From Timaviella obliquedivisa GSE-PSE-MK23-08B (GTDB taxonomy: Bacteria > Cyanobacteriota > Cyanobacteriia > Elainellales > Elainellaceae), in contig JAHHII010000003.1 of assembly GCA_019358855.1 (NCBI GenBank), positions 248,001 through 312,000 on the forward strand: a DNA stretch of 64,000 nt. Reading direction: 5' to 3'. This document shows positions 17,163 through 29,738 of this stretch, piece by piece. The position numbers and the translations under genes were made by a program. Every line of letters starts with the position of its first letter. Position 1 is the stretch's first letter. The notes under the pieces were generated by a model. The model worked only from the letters and a program-made list of their open reading frames with translations, had not been told where the DNA came from and made no database searches.

Positions 17163-18338
17163 CTAGAGCATTGGCGCACTCAACCCTGTAAGCGGCTGAT
17201 TCTGCTGGGTTGCCTTTAGCCCTTTACTTTGGATCAGTACACCAAAGTTGCCTAACCCCATGGGGTTCATGAGGGCATGGAGAGATTCGCGACGGCGGAG
17301 GATGTCTTGCAGAGATTGGTCAGAGCTAGAAAGAGCAGCAAGGCGATCGCCCAGACCCAGCGCCATTAAAAATAATCCTTGTTGGGTGCGTTCCATATTC
17401 TGTAACCCAAACTGTTCACCCCACCGTTCCAATGCTGTGAAATTAACGTGAGCAGTAATGTCCTGTCGCCCGATCGCTAGGTATGGATCATCATGGTGTG
17501 CGTGTTGGTAATAGCACTGTAATGTTCCTTGAGTGCGAGTTGGGCTGTAGTAACGTTGGGCAGAGTAACCGTAATCAATCGTTAAGAGATAACCTTGATG
17601 GAGGCGATCGCTCACCGACTCTAGCCAGTCCAATGCTTGCAAATTGACTTCGCTACGATAGCCTTCAGGATAGGATTGAGCAGTTAAATTCACGTTCACT
17701 CTCTCGAAATACTCTGTCAATTTTGGGGTAGAAAGTTCTCCAATTGTTTCCTGAAAAGAAGTTCCAAGGTAGATCTCTTGCAGTGTTTTACCGACTCGCA
17801 CCACTCGATGAACAGGAAAAGCATCGACTAACTCATTCGAGAAACAGCAGCCTACGATCGAATCGTTAGGGATCTCTTCCCAAGTTTGCCAGGTTAGACT
17901 TCCCCATGATTCAGCAAACTTCCCGAATCGGCGCTGTTGCTCTGCGGCTAGGGCAGGCGATTTTTCGATAATGATATACTGTAGTGCTTCAAAGCAGGCA
18001 AAATGGTATTTATGAAGATAACGAAGAATGTCTTGGACGAGTAGCCCTTGTCCGGCTCCCATTTCGATTAAGGTAAACGGATTAGGGCGCTCTAGGATTT
18101 CCCACATTTGGACAAATTGTTGGGCTAGAAGTTCGCCGAAGTCAGAACCCAGGTGAGAAGAAGTCAAGAAATCGCTTTGAATTCCTTCTCCTGATTGATT
18201 CGTAGCATAGTAGCCCTGCTGCGGATGATAAAGGGCTAGATCCATAAATTCAGCAAAAGTAATTCTTTGCTCAGATCTCTTGGCAATCTGCTCAGCAATT
18301 ATTTTACAGAGAATTGAATTACTTTCTGCAATCTCCAT
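17163..18338 (-). CDS. SAM-dependent methyltransferase, MidA/NDUFAF7 family
   Basis: The 391-residue product belongs to the DUF185 group related to MidA and human NDUFAF7, which methylates an arginine in a complex I subunit. Evidence is the N-terminal FAEFMDLALYHPQQGYYA, the SDFLTSSHLGSDFGELLAQQ stretch, the SAM-binding LIEMGAGQGLLVQDIL, the CFSNELVDAFPVHRV motif and LLTIDYGYSAQRYY. Length fits. A role in NDH-1 assembly would be an inference by homology. It lies between the toxin-antitoxin pair and the end of the atp operon on the same strand, separated from the latter by a terminator. Confidence 0.9.
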   Translation of the reverse strand: MEIAESNSILCKIIAEQIAKRSEQRITFAEFMDLALYHPQQGYYATNQSGEGIQSDFLTSSHLGSDFGELLAQQFVQMWEILERPNPFTLIEMGAGQGLLVQDILRYLHKYHFACFEALQYIIIEKSPALAAEQQRRFGKFAESWGSLTWQTWEEIPNDSIVGCCFSNELVDAFPVHRVVRVGKTLQEIYLGTSFQETIGELSTPKLTEYFERVNVNLTAQSYPEGYRSEVNLQALDWLESVSDRLHQGYLLTIDYGYSAQRYYSPTRTQGTLQCYYQHAHHDDPYLAIGRQDITAHVNFTALERWGEQFGLQNMERTQQGLFLMALGLGDRLAALSSSDQSLQDILRRRESLHALMNPMGLGNFGVLIQSKGLKATQQNQPLTGLSAPML

Positions 18339-18410
18339 TACTATCTCCCGTCCTATCTAGCTTCCTAGCGTAGTATCTTTTGTTCTTCTTGAAGTGAATT
18401 CAGGGGAATT

Positions 18411-18438
18411 AAAAAAGCAGGACAACGATCTGCCCTGC
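18411..18438 (-). terminator. Intrinsic terminator of the atp operon
   Basis: On the minus strand GCAGGGCA, loop GATCGT and TGTCCTGC pair (8 bp with one G-U), followed directly by six T. It starts about 57 nt after the atpC stop. This is a classic rho-independent terminator. Confidence 0.85.
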
Positions 18439-18494
18439 CCTTCCATCAATTAAGTGAGATTCTAAGTAAGAGTCAATGAATCATCCAAAAGCTC

Positions 18495-19445
18495 TTAAGC
18501 TAGAGCCTCTGCTCCACCGACAACCTCTAAAATCTCCTGAGTAATTGCCGCCTGACGAGCCTTGTTATAGGTCAATGTCAAGCTTAGGATGAGTTCCTTT
18601 GCATTCTCGCTGGCATTATTCATGGCTGTCATCCGAGCCGCCAATTCACTTGCCGAAGACTCCTGTAGCGCCCGCAATAGTTGATTATTCAAATACAGCG
18701 GCAACAATGCGTCCAAAATTTGAGTGGGATCTTGCTCAAAAATCATGTCTTTAGGCAGCGGTTTAGGCGCGCTTGCCTCCACTTTATCCCGTTCTACCAC
18801 AAACGTTCCGCCCCGACTGGTCAGCCGGAAGATCTCGTCGTCTGCCACTTCTAACCCTTGAGGATCTAGCGGCAGAAGGGTTTGAATGACTGGGCGAGAA
18901 CTGACCAGAGATACAAATTTGGTGTAGATTAACTCCACCCGATCGACTGACTCAGACAAGAAGAGTGATAGCAGTTCGTCAGCAATCTTGGAGGCATCAG
19001 CCGCCGAGGGAACCTGATCCAAATTCATAAAAGATGCGCTAATGGGCTGGTCTCGGCGTTGAAAATACTGGGTAGCTTTGCGCCCGACCAATACAAATTT
19101 GTAGTCGATACCCTCTGCTTTTAGTTCATTCGCCCTAGTTTCAGCGCGTTTGATGATGCTGCTGTTATAGCCACCGCACAAGCCTCGATCGCCCGAAATC
19201 ACTAAAATGCCCACCGACTTAACTTCCCGCTTTCGCAGCAAAGGCAAGTCAGCATCTTCAAACTGAAGCCGAGCTTGCAAGCCATAAAGAACTTGCGCCA
19301 AGCGATCGGCAAAGGGACGAGTGGCTGTGACTTGCTCTTGAGCGCGGCGCACCTTGGCAGCCGCAACCAATCGCATTGCTTCTGTAATTTTTTTAGTATT
19401 CTTGACCGAATCGATGCGATCGCGAATTGCTTTGAGATTTGCCAT
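18495..19445 (-). CDS. atpC: ATP synthase F1 subunit gamma
   Basis: The gamma subunit is the rotating central shaft of F1 that couples proton flow to catalysis. The 316-residue product starts [24 protein letters not shown] and ends with the conserved [26 protein letters not shown] helix. Its length, longer than the roughly 287 residues of E. coli gamma, is consistent with the inhibitory insertion typical of cyanobacteria and chloroplasts (around residues 195-235). It is the last gene of the operon, 61 bp after atpA. The symbol follows the usual cyanobacterial naming (also called atpG elsewhere). Confidence 0.97.
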   Translation of the reverse strand: MANLKAIRDRIDSVKNTKKITEAMRLVAAAKVRRAQEQVTATRPFADRLAQVLYGLQARLQFEDADLPLLRKREVKSVGILVISGDRGLCGGYNSSIIKRAETRANELKAEGIDYKFVLVGRKATQYFQRRDQPISASFMNLDQVPSAADASKIADELLSLFLSESVDRVELIYTKFVSLVSSRPVIQTLLPLDPQGLEVADDEIFRLTSRGGTFVVERDKVEASAPKPLPKDMIFEQDPTQILDALLPLYLNNQLLRALQESSASELAARMTAMNNASENAKELILSLTLTYNKARQAAITQEILEVVGGAEALA

Positions 19446-19506
19446 AGTTTTAATTCCTCAGATCGCAGTCATGGGCGGTCTAGCGATCGCCCATAAGCTA
19501 ACAGGG

Positions 19507-21027
19507 TTACACAGATGCCAGGAAGGTCTTTTTAGATTCAGCGATCGCTTCTTTCAAAACGGATTCCGCTTCATCGCCCAGCTTTTTCTCACTGGCAATC
19601 AATTCACCGTACTTGGGCTTGCTGTTCTTCAGATAATCGCGCAGAGATTTCGTATAGCTGGTCACCTGCTCAACCGGAACATCATCCAAATGACCGTTGA
19701 TGCCAGCATAAATAATGGCGACTTGTTCCGCGACTGACAGCGGGGAGTACTGAGGCTGCTTCAAAATTTCCCGTAGACGCTGACCCCGTGCAAGCTGGTT
19801 TTGAGTCGTTTTGTCCAAGTCAGAAGCAAACTGAGCGAATGCTTGCAACTCGTCAAACTGAGCCAACTCTAGCTTTACCTTACCCGACACCTGCTTCATG
19901 GCTTTGGTTTGTGCCGCAGAACCAACTCGGGATACCGAAATACCAGGATTCACTGCGGGACGCTGACCGGAGTTGAAGAGGTTGGAGGACAGGAAGATTT
20001 GACCGTCTGTGATCGAAATAACGTTGGTAGGAATGTACGCCGAAACGTCCCCCGCTTGGGTTTCTACAATAGGTAACGCGGTCATACTGCCTTCGCCTAG
20101 TTCAGGGCTGAGCTTAGCGGCACGCTCTAACAAACGAGAGTGAAGATAGAACACATCGCCAGGATACGCTTCACGACCGGGCGGACGACGGAGCAGCAAG
20201 GACATTTGGCGGTAGGCTTGGGCTTGCTTCGACAAGTCATCATAAACCACTAGGGTTGCTTGACCTTTGTACATGAAGTACTCAGCTAAGGTTGCGCCTG
20301 TGTAGGGAGCCAGGTATTGCAGCGCGGCAGGGTCGTTAGCGTTGGCGGCGACGACGATGGTGTAGTCAAGAGCGCCCTTTTCCCGAAGCACGTCAGCGAC
20401 TTGAGCAACGGTTGAAGTCTTTTGACCGATCGCCACGTAAACGCAAATAACGCCTGTGCCTTTTTGGTTCAGGATGGTGTCAACCGCGATCGTCGTTTTC
20501 CCAGTTTGGCGATCGCCAATGATTAACTCTCGCTGTCCACGACCAACCGGAATCATCGCGTCGATCGCGGTGATTCCGGTTTGCATCGGTTCATAAACCG
20601 ACTTCCGTTCAATAATGCCAGGAGCCGGAGACTCAATCAGGCGACTTTCGCTACAGACGATTTCGCCTTTGCCATCAAGGGGACGAGCCAGCGCATCCAC
20701 AACGCGACCAATCATCGCATCGCCCACAGGAATAGAAGCAATTTTGCCTGAAGAGGTAACGGCGCTTCCCTCTTGGATGCCTAAGCCAGTGCCCATTAAC
20801 ACCGCACCGACGTTGTCTTCTTCCAAGTTGAGCGCGATGCCGACTGTGCCATCTTCAAAATCGAGTAGCTCACCCGACATGGCGTTTTCCAAACCGTAGA
20901 TGCGGGCGATGCCGTCTCCAACTTGGAGCACTGTACCCACATTGGCAGTTTTTACGCCTTGGTCGTACTGCTCAATTTGCTGTTGAATAATGCTGCTGAT
21001 TTCATCAGGTCTGATACTAATTGCCAT
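19507..21027 (-). CDS. atpA: ATP synthase F1 subunit alpha
   Basis: The alpha subunit forms the F1 hexamer with beta and carries the non-catalytic nucleotide sites. The 506-residue product has the Walker [14 protein letters not shown] near residue 170, the [29 protein letters not shown] segment (split around [11 protein letters not shown]) and the VSRVGSAAQ motif. N-terminal [21 protein letters not shown] is standard. It follows atpH by 45 bp. No beta subunit gene is in the window, as expected because cyanobacterial atpB-type beta and epsilon genes form a second operon. Confidence 0.98.
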   Translation of the reverse strand: MAISIRPDEISSIIQQQIEQYDQGVKTANVGTVLQVGDGIARIYGLENAMSGELLDFEDGTVGIALNLEEDNVGAVLMGTGLGIQEGSAVTSSGKIASIPVGDAMIGRVVDALARPLDGKGEIVCSESRLIESPAPGIIERKSVYEPMQTGITAIDAMIPVGRGQRELIIGDRQTGKTTIAVDTILNQKGTGVICVYVAIGQKTSTVAQVADVLREKGALDYTIVVAANANDPAALQYLAPYTGATLAEYFMYKGQATLVVYDDLSKQAQAYRQMSLLLRRPPGREAYPGDVFYLHSRLLERAAKLSPELGEGSMTALPIVETQAGDVSAYIPTNVISITDGQIFLSSNLFNSGQRPAVNPGISVSRVGSAAQTKAMKQVSGKVKLELAQFDELQAFAQFASDLDKTTQNQLARGQRLREILKQPQYSPLSVAEQVAIIYAGINGHLDDVPVEQVTSYTKSLRDYLKNSKPKYGELIASEKKLGDEAESVLKEAIAESKKTFLASV

Positions 21028-21072
21028 AGGTAACTCTCTCGAATGAAAAGATTAAGGACAGAGAAGACTGGG

Positions 21073-21627
21073 TTAGCCTGCACCGAGGCGCATTGTGATC
21101 CGGCGAAGCTGGGAGCGAAGGCTGGCATCAATGACTTGAGAGCCAACTTTGATGATGACACCCCCAATTAGGTCAGGATCGATTCGGGTTTCAAACTCAA
21201 CTTGAGAAGCCTGGGTCATTGCCAAAACTTGATGGCGAATGGATTCGCGCTGTTCATCAGAAATTTCGACGGCTGAGGTAACTTCTGCCAAAACGGTTTT
21301 CTGAAGTTGGCGCAACAGGACGCGGAACTGTTGACAAATATTTTCTAAGAAAGTAATCCTGCCGCGATCGACCAATACCAAAAGAAATTTTAACGTGAAG
21401 GGGTGAATCTGAGAGCCAAGCGCCTGGCTGAGAACGGCTTTTTTGGCTTCGACCCCCACAAGGGGACTTTCTACACAGGCAAGGAACTCAGGAGAATCTT
21501 TGAGCAACCCTAAAATACCAGCCATGTCCTCACCAATTTGATCCACCAGATTGTTGGACTGGGCAAGAGACATAATTGCCTGAGCATAAGGCTCGGAAAT
21601 TTCAGCCGCCATTAAACCAGACTTCAT
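21073..21627 (-). CDS. atpH: ATP synthase F1 subunit delta
   Basis: Delta links the peripheral stalk to the top of F1. The 184-residue product shows EISEPYAQAIMSLAQSNN at the N-terminus and the C-terminal GGVIIKVGSQVIDASLRSQLRR signature of the OSCP/delta family. Its ATG overlaps the end of atpF by 4 bp (ATGA), so the two are translationally coupled. A second in-frame ATG five codons in (MAAEISEPY) is an alternative start. Confidence 0.96.
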   Translation of the reverse strand: MKSGLMAAEISEPYAQAIMSLAQSNNLVDQIGEDMAGILGLLKDSPEFLACVESPLVGVEAKKAVLSQALGSQIHPFTLKFLLVLVDRGRITFLENICQQFRVLLRQLQKTVLAEVTSAVEISDEQRESIRHQVLAMTQASQVEFETRIDPDLIGGVIIKVGSQVIDASLRSQLRRITMRLGAG

Positions 21628-22166
21628 GAAGCACCTCCCATCATGGCAATACTGCGATCGACGAGTTGCTTTTGGGTATCGGCACTCAGTCCAGAGTTAA
21701 GTTGAGCTTCTACTTTTTCCAGGGCTAGGGCAGCGACGCGCTGGCGCAATTCGGTCATGACCCTTTCCTGTTGAGAGTTGAGGTCCTGAGCCGCAGAGGC
21801 TTTCAAACGCTCAATGTCTTGAGCAGATTGAGCCATGATTTCTGCTCTGGCCACCTGGGCGCTGGCTTCGGCATCCGTTTTAATGCGTGTAGCTTCAGTT
21901 TTGGCTTGTGCTAGCTTTTGCTGTTGGCTAGCAAGGGCAGCAGAGGCTTCCTGCTTGCGTTTTTCGGCATCTTTGATAGCGAGCTCGATTTGCGATCGCC
22001 GCTCAGCCAATGTTTTGCCCAAAAAGTTACGAGCCAGGTAGACGACCACTCCTAGCACGATCGCCAGGTTGATCAGGTTCGTATCTAAAATATTGAGATT
22101 AAGCCCAAAGCCTGCTTCTTCGGCTGTGGCAGCAGTTAGTAATATGAGCGTCCCCATGGTTTCCAT
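21624..22166 (-). CDS. atpF: ATP synthase F0 subunit b
   Basis: Subunit b anchors the peripheral stalk in the membrane. The 180-residue product has a hydrophobic N-terminal segment (LINLAIVLGVVVYLARNFLG) followed by a long charged coiled coil (AERRSQIELAIKDAEKRKQE and further Ala/Gln/Glu heptads). Length and architecture match cyanobacterial b. It lies 41 bp after the b' gene. An alternative ATG lies three codons downstream. Confidence 0.96.
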   Translation of the reverse strand: METMGTLILLTAATAEEAGFGLNLNILDTNLINLAIVLGVVVYLARNFLGKTLAERRSQIELAIKDAEKRKQEASAALASQQQKLAQAKTEATRIKTDAEASAQVARAEIMAQSAQDIERLKASAAQDLNSQQERVMTELRQRVAALALEKVEAQLNSGLSADTQKQLVDRSIAMMGGAS

Positions 22167-22207
22167 CTAACGAGTTACTGTGCTGTATCCGAACAATTAC
22201 ATTCAAA

Positions 22208-22639
22208 TTAATTAAAGACCTGTGACCCTAACAGCTTCTCCAAGATCTGACGGCTCAGACCATCAACCTGCTGTTCCAGCGACTGCATCGCCGCCGCTTT
22301 TTGCTGGTCTAGCTCTTGCTGCACTTGTTCGCGCTGTGCCTGAGCTTCTTTTTGGGCTTCAGCAATTTGGGCTGCCGCAATTTTCTGAGCTTCTGCCTCG
22401 GCATTGGTAATCACTAACTGAGACTGCCGACGGGTATCCGCTAGCTCTTTCTCATACTGCTTTGCCAAGTTCTCGGCGTTTGCCAACCGCTCTTGAGCGC
22501 CTGTCTGGGTAGAACGGATGTAACCATCGCGATCGTCCAATGACTTCATCAAGGGCTTGTAAAAAACTGCGTTTAGCGCAACCATCAGCAACAAAAACTG
22601 TACCGCCATCAAGGGAAGAGTGGCATCAAAATCAAACAT
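22208..22639 (-). CDS. atpG: ATP synthase F0 subunit b'
   Basis: Photosynthetic bacteria use a b/b' heterodimer in the peripheral stalk. The 143-residue product has one N-terminal membrane helix ([20 protein letters not shown]), the conserved [10 protein letters not shown] turn and a coiled-coil tail ([20 protein letters not shown] and onward). It is shorter than b and lies directly upstream of it, the standard cyanobacterial order. The symbol follows the cyanobacterial operon naming; atpF2 is a synonym. Confidence 0.95.
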   Translation of the reverse strand: MFDFDATLPLMAVQFLLLMVALNAVFYKPLMKSLDDRDGYIRSTQTGAQERLANAENLAKQYEKELADTRRQSQLVITNAEAEAQKIAAAQIAEAQKEAQAQREQVQQELDQQKAAAMQSLEQQVDGLSRQILEKLLGSQVFN

Positions 22640-22744
22640 TTTTTGCCTCCTGGGCGATTGCGCTTTCTACAGTGACTCTGTCTTGTGTCATATCTTCCTA
22701 CGTTCTGCACTGGGGACGAAATGCGCCCCCAGTGCAAATTTATC

Positions 22745-23017
<273 letters not shown>

Positions 23018-23132
23018 TTACAGAGAGAATTGATTCAGTAATCAATTAATTGTTTGCGCAGGAGCTACGCTCTACCGGATGGTCACCATTCCGACGGGAA
23101 TTGCGAACCAAATCCGAGTCTTGTTTAAGGAA

Positions 23133-23894
23133 CTAGTGTTCCTCATGGGCTTCATCACCATGCCCTTCGAGAGCTTCGTGGATGTATGCACCTGCTAAGG
23201 TGGCAAATACTAATGCCTGAATGGCACTAGTAAATAGACCTAGCAGCATGACTGGAATGGGTACGACCAAAGGCACCAACAGAACCAGCACAGCCACGAC
23301 TAACTCATCTGCCAGAATGTTTCCAAAAAGTCGGAAACTGAGGGAGAGGGGTTTCGTGAAATCTTCTAGGATGGCGATCGGCAACAGAATGGGAGTCGGC
23401 TCAACGTACTTGGCAAAGTATCCAAGTCCTCTTTTGCGGAACCCAGCATAGAAGTATGCCAGAGAGGTCAAGAGTGCCAACGCCACAGTCGTGTTGATGT
23501 CGCTGGTAGGAGCTGCAAGCTCGCCTACTGGCAGTTTGATTAACCGCCAAGGAAGCAATGCTCCTGACCAATTTGAGACAAAAATGAACAGGAATAAGGT
23601 ACCAATGAACGGCAGCCAAGGGCGGTATTCCTTTTCACCCAGTTGATTTCTGGCAATGTCTCGCACAAACTCTAGGGCGTACTCCATGAAATTTTGCATC
23701 CCTTGAGGCACTCTCTGAATGTTGCGAGTGCCCAGCACCGATGCCGTCAGTAGCAGCCCAATCACAACCCAGCTTGTGATGAAAACTTGTCCGTGGAGCC
23801 TGAGTCCACCGAGTTGCCAGTAGAAATGATTGCCTACTTCTAACTCAGCTAAAGGAAACGTTGTAAGGGTATCCAGAAAACTTAGCATTTGCAT
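23133..23894 (-). CDS. atpB: ATP synthase F0 subunit a
   Basis: Subunit a provides the two proton half-channels next to the c ring. The product has five to six membrane segments and the essential arginine region in [19 protein letters not shown], plus the C-terminal [15 protein letters not shown]. The start is uncertain: ATG 23894 ([10 protein letters not shown]) gives about 253 residues and fits relatives, while a GTG at 23924 would add ten residues with no family match. The 238-bp stretch to atpE is mostly atpB end and a 142-bp spacer without a visible gene. Confidence 0.95.
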   Translation of the reverse strand: MQMLSFLDTLTTFPLAELEVGNHFYWQLGGLRLHGQVFITSWVVIGLLLTASVLGTRNIQRVPQGMQNFMEYALEFVRDIARNQLGEKEYRPWLPFIGTLFLFIFVSNWSGALLPWRLIKLPVGELAAPTSDINTTVALALLTSLAYFYAGFRKRGLGYFAKYVEPTPILLPIAILEDFTKPLSLSFRLFGNILADELVVAVLVLLVPLVVPIPVMLLGLFTSAIQALVFATLAGAYIHEALEGHGDEAHEEH

Positions 23895-23978
23895 TCCAAA
23901 GGATTGTCCAAATGAGGTGGACACAACAACGTTTCAGCTTGATCGACTAGCCTTCAGTCTTTCAGGTTTAGGAACCCT

Positions 23979-24446
23979 TCAGGTTTGGGGAGCCGATAAA
24001 ATCTTCAACGTGTAAACGAGAATCGCTCCTTTAAAGGTGAGGAAACCTAAGAAAATAGGGAGGACTTGCAACTGGTTCCATTGAGATGCAATTACAATCA
24101 CACCAATCAGTACCGCCAGTTGATTCTTTCCTATTTGTCCTTTCCCTCGACCGAGCTGTTCAACGTTTTTAGCCAACATTCTCAAGTAAACCATACCTGT
24201 GCACGCTCCAATCAGGTAATTCAGGGCAATGTTGAGGGAGTAGAAAATCCAGACGGCAATAAAAATGATTGCGGTCAGAATTAACGTCACCACCAACAGG
24301 TACTGCTGAAGACTGTAGTACTCCTCCATGGAGGAATTTGGCTCAAGGGGGAGTTCGCCGAGCGGGGCTTGGGCAGTGGTTTCGAGAGAGGATTCTGGCG
24401 GGTTCACAATATATATAAAGAGAGCACCAGGGTTGGCAAAAGTCAT
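23979..24446 (-). CDS. atpI: ATP synthase protein I
   Basis: AtpI is a non-stoichiometric assembly factor for the c ring and stands first in the operon. The 155-residue product has four hydrophobic stretches: [56 protein letters not shown] and [19 protein letters not shown]. The first 39 residues are variable, and [11 protein letters not shown] could be the true start. The operon promoter should lie in the 24447-24505 gap or just beyond, but I see no clear consensus there. Confidence 0.93.
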   Translation of the reverse strand: MTFANPGALFIYIVNPPESSLETTAQAPLGELPLEPNSSMEEYYSLQQYLLVVTLILTAIIFIAVWIFYSLNIALNYLIGACTGMVYLRMLAKNVEQLGRGKGQIGKNQLAVLIGVIVIASQWNQLQVLPIFLGFLTFKGAILVYTLKILSAPQT

Positions 24447-24505
24447 TTCTGACCCTCAAAAATCATATCATCGCTCGGCAATAATACTTAATACGATCTA
24501 GAAGC

Positions 24506-25705
24506 TCAAGATGTCTGGGTTGGAGCGAGCAAGATGAGGTGTTGGGCAACCAGCGATCGCACTCCCTCTAAATCCAATCCAGCTTCCTCCATCGCTTTCC
24601 TAACAGTTTGGGTTCCGTTGGGATTACAGGCTCTCAAAAATTTTACTTCTGCATCGTTTAACTTCACGACCTGATAATCGTAGTTAAACAAGCAGCCGCT
24701 CTCCCAGTTATCCATACAAGGACTGCGTTCAGGAATTGCTTCTAGGAGTGCTGAGTCATTGAGCCAGTCATTTTTGGGGAGGGGGGCACGACCTAAAAAG
24801 AATTCGTAGTGAGCGATCGTTTCAGGATCGAGGAGTTCAATGAGGCGATAGATCTGGCGATCGCTTAACCCATGCGCTCGTTCCATTAGCTCTGGCGCTT
24901 GGCTCAAGAGGCGATCGAGTTGCCACACCTTGGGGTTAGAAAAGCCCATGAATTCTAGTCCCGAAGCGTCAATTAACTCAAAGACTGTCTCAATGTTGTA
25001 GTCAATTTCTTGAGGATGGACATACATATCCGCAAAGCATTCATCCTTGTGGTTTTCCATCGACCAGCGATCGCGCTCTCGTTTGACAAGGCGATTATTT
25101 TCAGGCAAAGTCGCAAAAATTTTTCGCCCAACTTGTACGCCATCTGCATAGTTACCTTTTTGACTGCCTTGAAGGAGGGCGATCGCTTGTTGCATCAATT
25201 TAATTTCCCAGCGTCCTAACTCTCCATAGATAAAGATGTGGAGCAATCCGCCGGGAGCTAACTTTTGGGCTAATGCTTGGATACCCCGAATCGGATCGGG
25301 AGTGTGATGCAGCACGCCGACACAATTAATCAGATCAAATTCACCGGGCAGTTGCTCGACATCGAACAAGCTCATTTGATAGAACTCAACGCGATCAGCA
25401 CCCGATCGCTGACAGCGTTCTTGCGCAACTGCCAAAGTGCCAGCGCTGAGGTCAATGCCAACCACTTGCGCCTGCGGATTAAGGTGAACTAGATATTCTG
25501 TCCCAACGCCCGAGCCGCATCCAGCATCAAGAATGCGAATGTCTTGGCGATCGGGCTTTTGTCCGGTGCAAAAACTGTAGGCAGTATTCCAATTCCAACG
25601 CCAGTTATAGCCAGGGGGCGGTTCGTCGAGAAGGGGTTCGGGAGGAAAGGGGTAAGTGTCGTAGAGTTTGGCAACTGCTGCGCTAATCGCTTGGGGGTCG
25701 GACAT
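24506..25705 (-). CDS. Class I SAM-dependent methyltransferase with C-terminal extension
   Basis: The roughly 399-residue product carries a Rossmann methyltransferase core at about residues 50-190. Motif I is ILDAGCGSGVGTEYL, motif II VVGIDLSAGTLAVAQ and motif IV LINCVGVLHHTPDP. The N-terminal AKLYDTYPFPPEPLLDEPPPGYNW, here split around YPFPPEP, and the C-terminal 200 residues are a conserved extension of cyanobacterial relatives, with a substrate not identified here. ATG 25705 is preferred over a GTG five codons upstream. It lies upstream of the atp operon on the same strand, probably with its own promoter. Confidence 0.85.
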   Translation of the reverse strand: MSDPQAISAAVAKLYDTYPFPPEPLLDEPPPGYNWRWNWNTAYSFCTGQKPDRQDIRILDAGCGSGVGTEYLVHLNPQAQVVGIDLSAGTLAVAQERCQRSGADRVEFYQMSLFDVEQLPGEFDLINCVGVLHHTPDPIRGIQALAQKLAPGGLLHIFIYGELGRWEIKLMQQAIALLQGSQKGNYADGVQVGRKIFATLPENNRLVKRERDRWSMENHKDECFADMYVHPQEIDYNIETVFELIDASGLEFMGFSNPKVWQLDRLLSQAPELMERAHGLSDRQIYRLIELLDPETIAHYEFFLGRAPLPKNDWLNDSALLEAIPERSPCMDNWESGCLFNYDYQVVKLNDAEVKFLRACNPNGTQTVRKAMEEAGLDLEGVRSLVAQHLILLAPTQTS

Positions 25706-25812
25706 ATTTTGTAAACTCACACGAAACCAGTAAGAATGAGTTTACCGAAAAGCGAGTTGCCAGTACGTAACCTTTAGAGATGAGGATTCGGGAAGTATGG
25801 GGACAGAAGAGC

Positions 25813-25986
25813 CTAGGGTTTAGGGTTGAGAGTATTGATAGCTTGAACGGCGATCGCAATTTGTTGCACTAATTCTGCGTCTGAGCCTTGATGGTTGAAA
25901 AGAATTTTGGTTTCTTTAAGCAGTTCGCTGTGGCCATGAAGGCGATCGCTACAGTAATAGGGTTGAGACAAAGTTTGCTGGGTCAT
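25813..25986 (-). CDS. Small protein of unknown function with LexA-like boxes upstream
   Basis: The 57-residue product (MTQQTLSQPYYCSDRLHGH at the start) has a polar N-terminus and a C-terminal amphipathic helix (AELVQQIAIAVQAINTLNP). GAGTGAA lies 4-10 nt before the ATG at 25986; a GTG three codons upstream is the alternative. Two tandem LexA-like boxes lie at 26003-26031, just upstream. No family is recognised. The spacing and regulation hint make it a more likely real gene than most small frames here, but it is unproven. Confidence 0.5.
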   Translation of the reverse strand: MTQQTLSQPYYCSDRLHGHSELLKETKILFNHQGSDAELVQQIAIAVQAINTLNPKP

Positions 25987-26002
25987 GGGGTTCACTCTAA
26001 AT

Positions 26003-26031
26003 AGTACACATGAACTAAGTACTAATGTATC
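26003..26031 (-). promoter_or_regulatory. Two adjacent LexA-like boxes
   Basis: AGTACACATGAACT (26003-26016) and AGTACTAATGTATC (26018-26031) each match the cyanobacterial LexA box RGTACNNNDGTWCB with one mismatch. They are spaced 15 bp start to start and lie 17-45 bp before the small gene's ATG, where a repressor would block transcription. Confidence 0.4.
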
Positions 26032-26077
26032 GTAGCTTATTAGAAAGTCAAGCTAGCAAATAGATCCAGAAAACCTA

Positions 26078-26223
26078 TGTCAGCACATCCTGACAAGGTA
26101 ACGAAACTTAAAGTTCCTCTCAGGCTCGTCCCCCTAATCCCATAAGATCTGTGATATTGAGAAAGACATGGGAATCCAGAGCGTTGGGAAAATACATACT
26201 TTTTAATAATTCCAATGTTGGAA
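26078..26223 (+). promoter_or_regulatory. apcE upstream region with two short palindromes
   Basis: The gap before apcE (25987-26368) has no credible gene besides the LexA-like boxes. It holds two perfect dyads: TGTCAG-CACATC-CTGACA (26078-26095) and TTCCAA-TG-TTGGAA (26210-26223). They are operator-like, but no known regulator is assigned. A GGGAG ribosome site at 26351-26355 precedes the apcE ATG. Confidence 0.4.
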
Positions 26224-26263
26224 CCCAAAACGTTTTAAGTTAGAAGTCAAGTCGATCGCCTAG

Positions 26264-29626
<3,363 letters not shown>

Positions 29627-29672
29627 GTGACTTCCTAAATCCCTCTTCCATAGGAGAGGAACTTTGAAAGGG

Positions 29673-29708
29673 AAAGCCCATGATCTGAATTAGATCATGG
29701 GCTTTTTA
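29673..29708 (+). terminator. Strong intrinsic terminator after apcE
   Basis: AGCCCATGATCT (29675-29686) and AGATCATGGGCT (29692-29703) form a perfect 12-bp stem with the 5-nt loop GAATT, followed by TTTT and preceded by AA. It is about 50 nt after the apcE stop. It separates apcE from the convergent kinase gene. Confidence 0.93.
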
Positions 29709-29738
29709 TGGGGCTAATTTAATTGCGATCGCCCCAGA

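Noticed and set aside
26040-26228. Minus-strand 62-codon frame upstream of apcE
   Set aside because: No ribosome site or domain pattern, and it overlaps palindromes that look regulatory.
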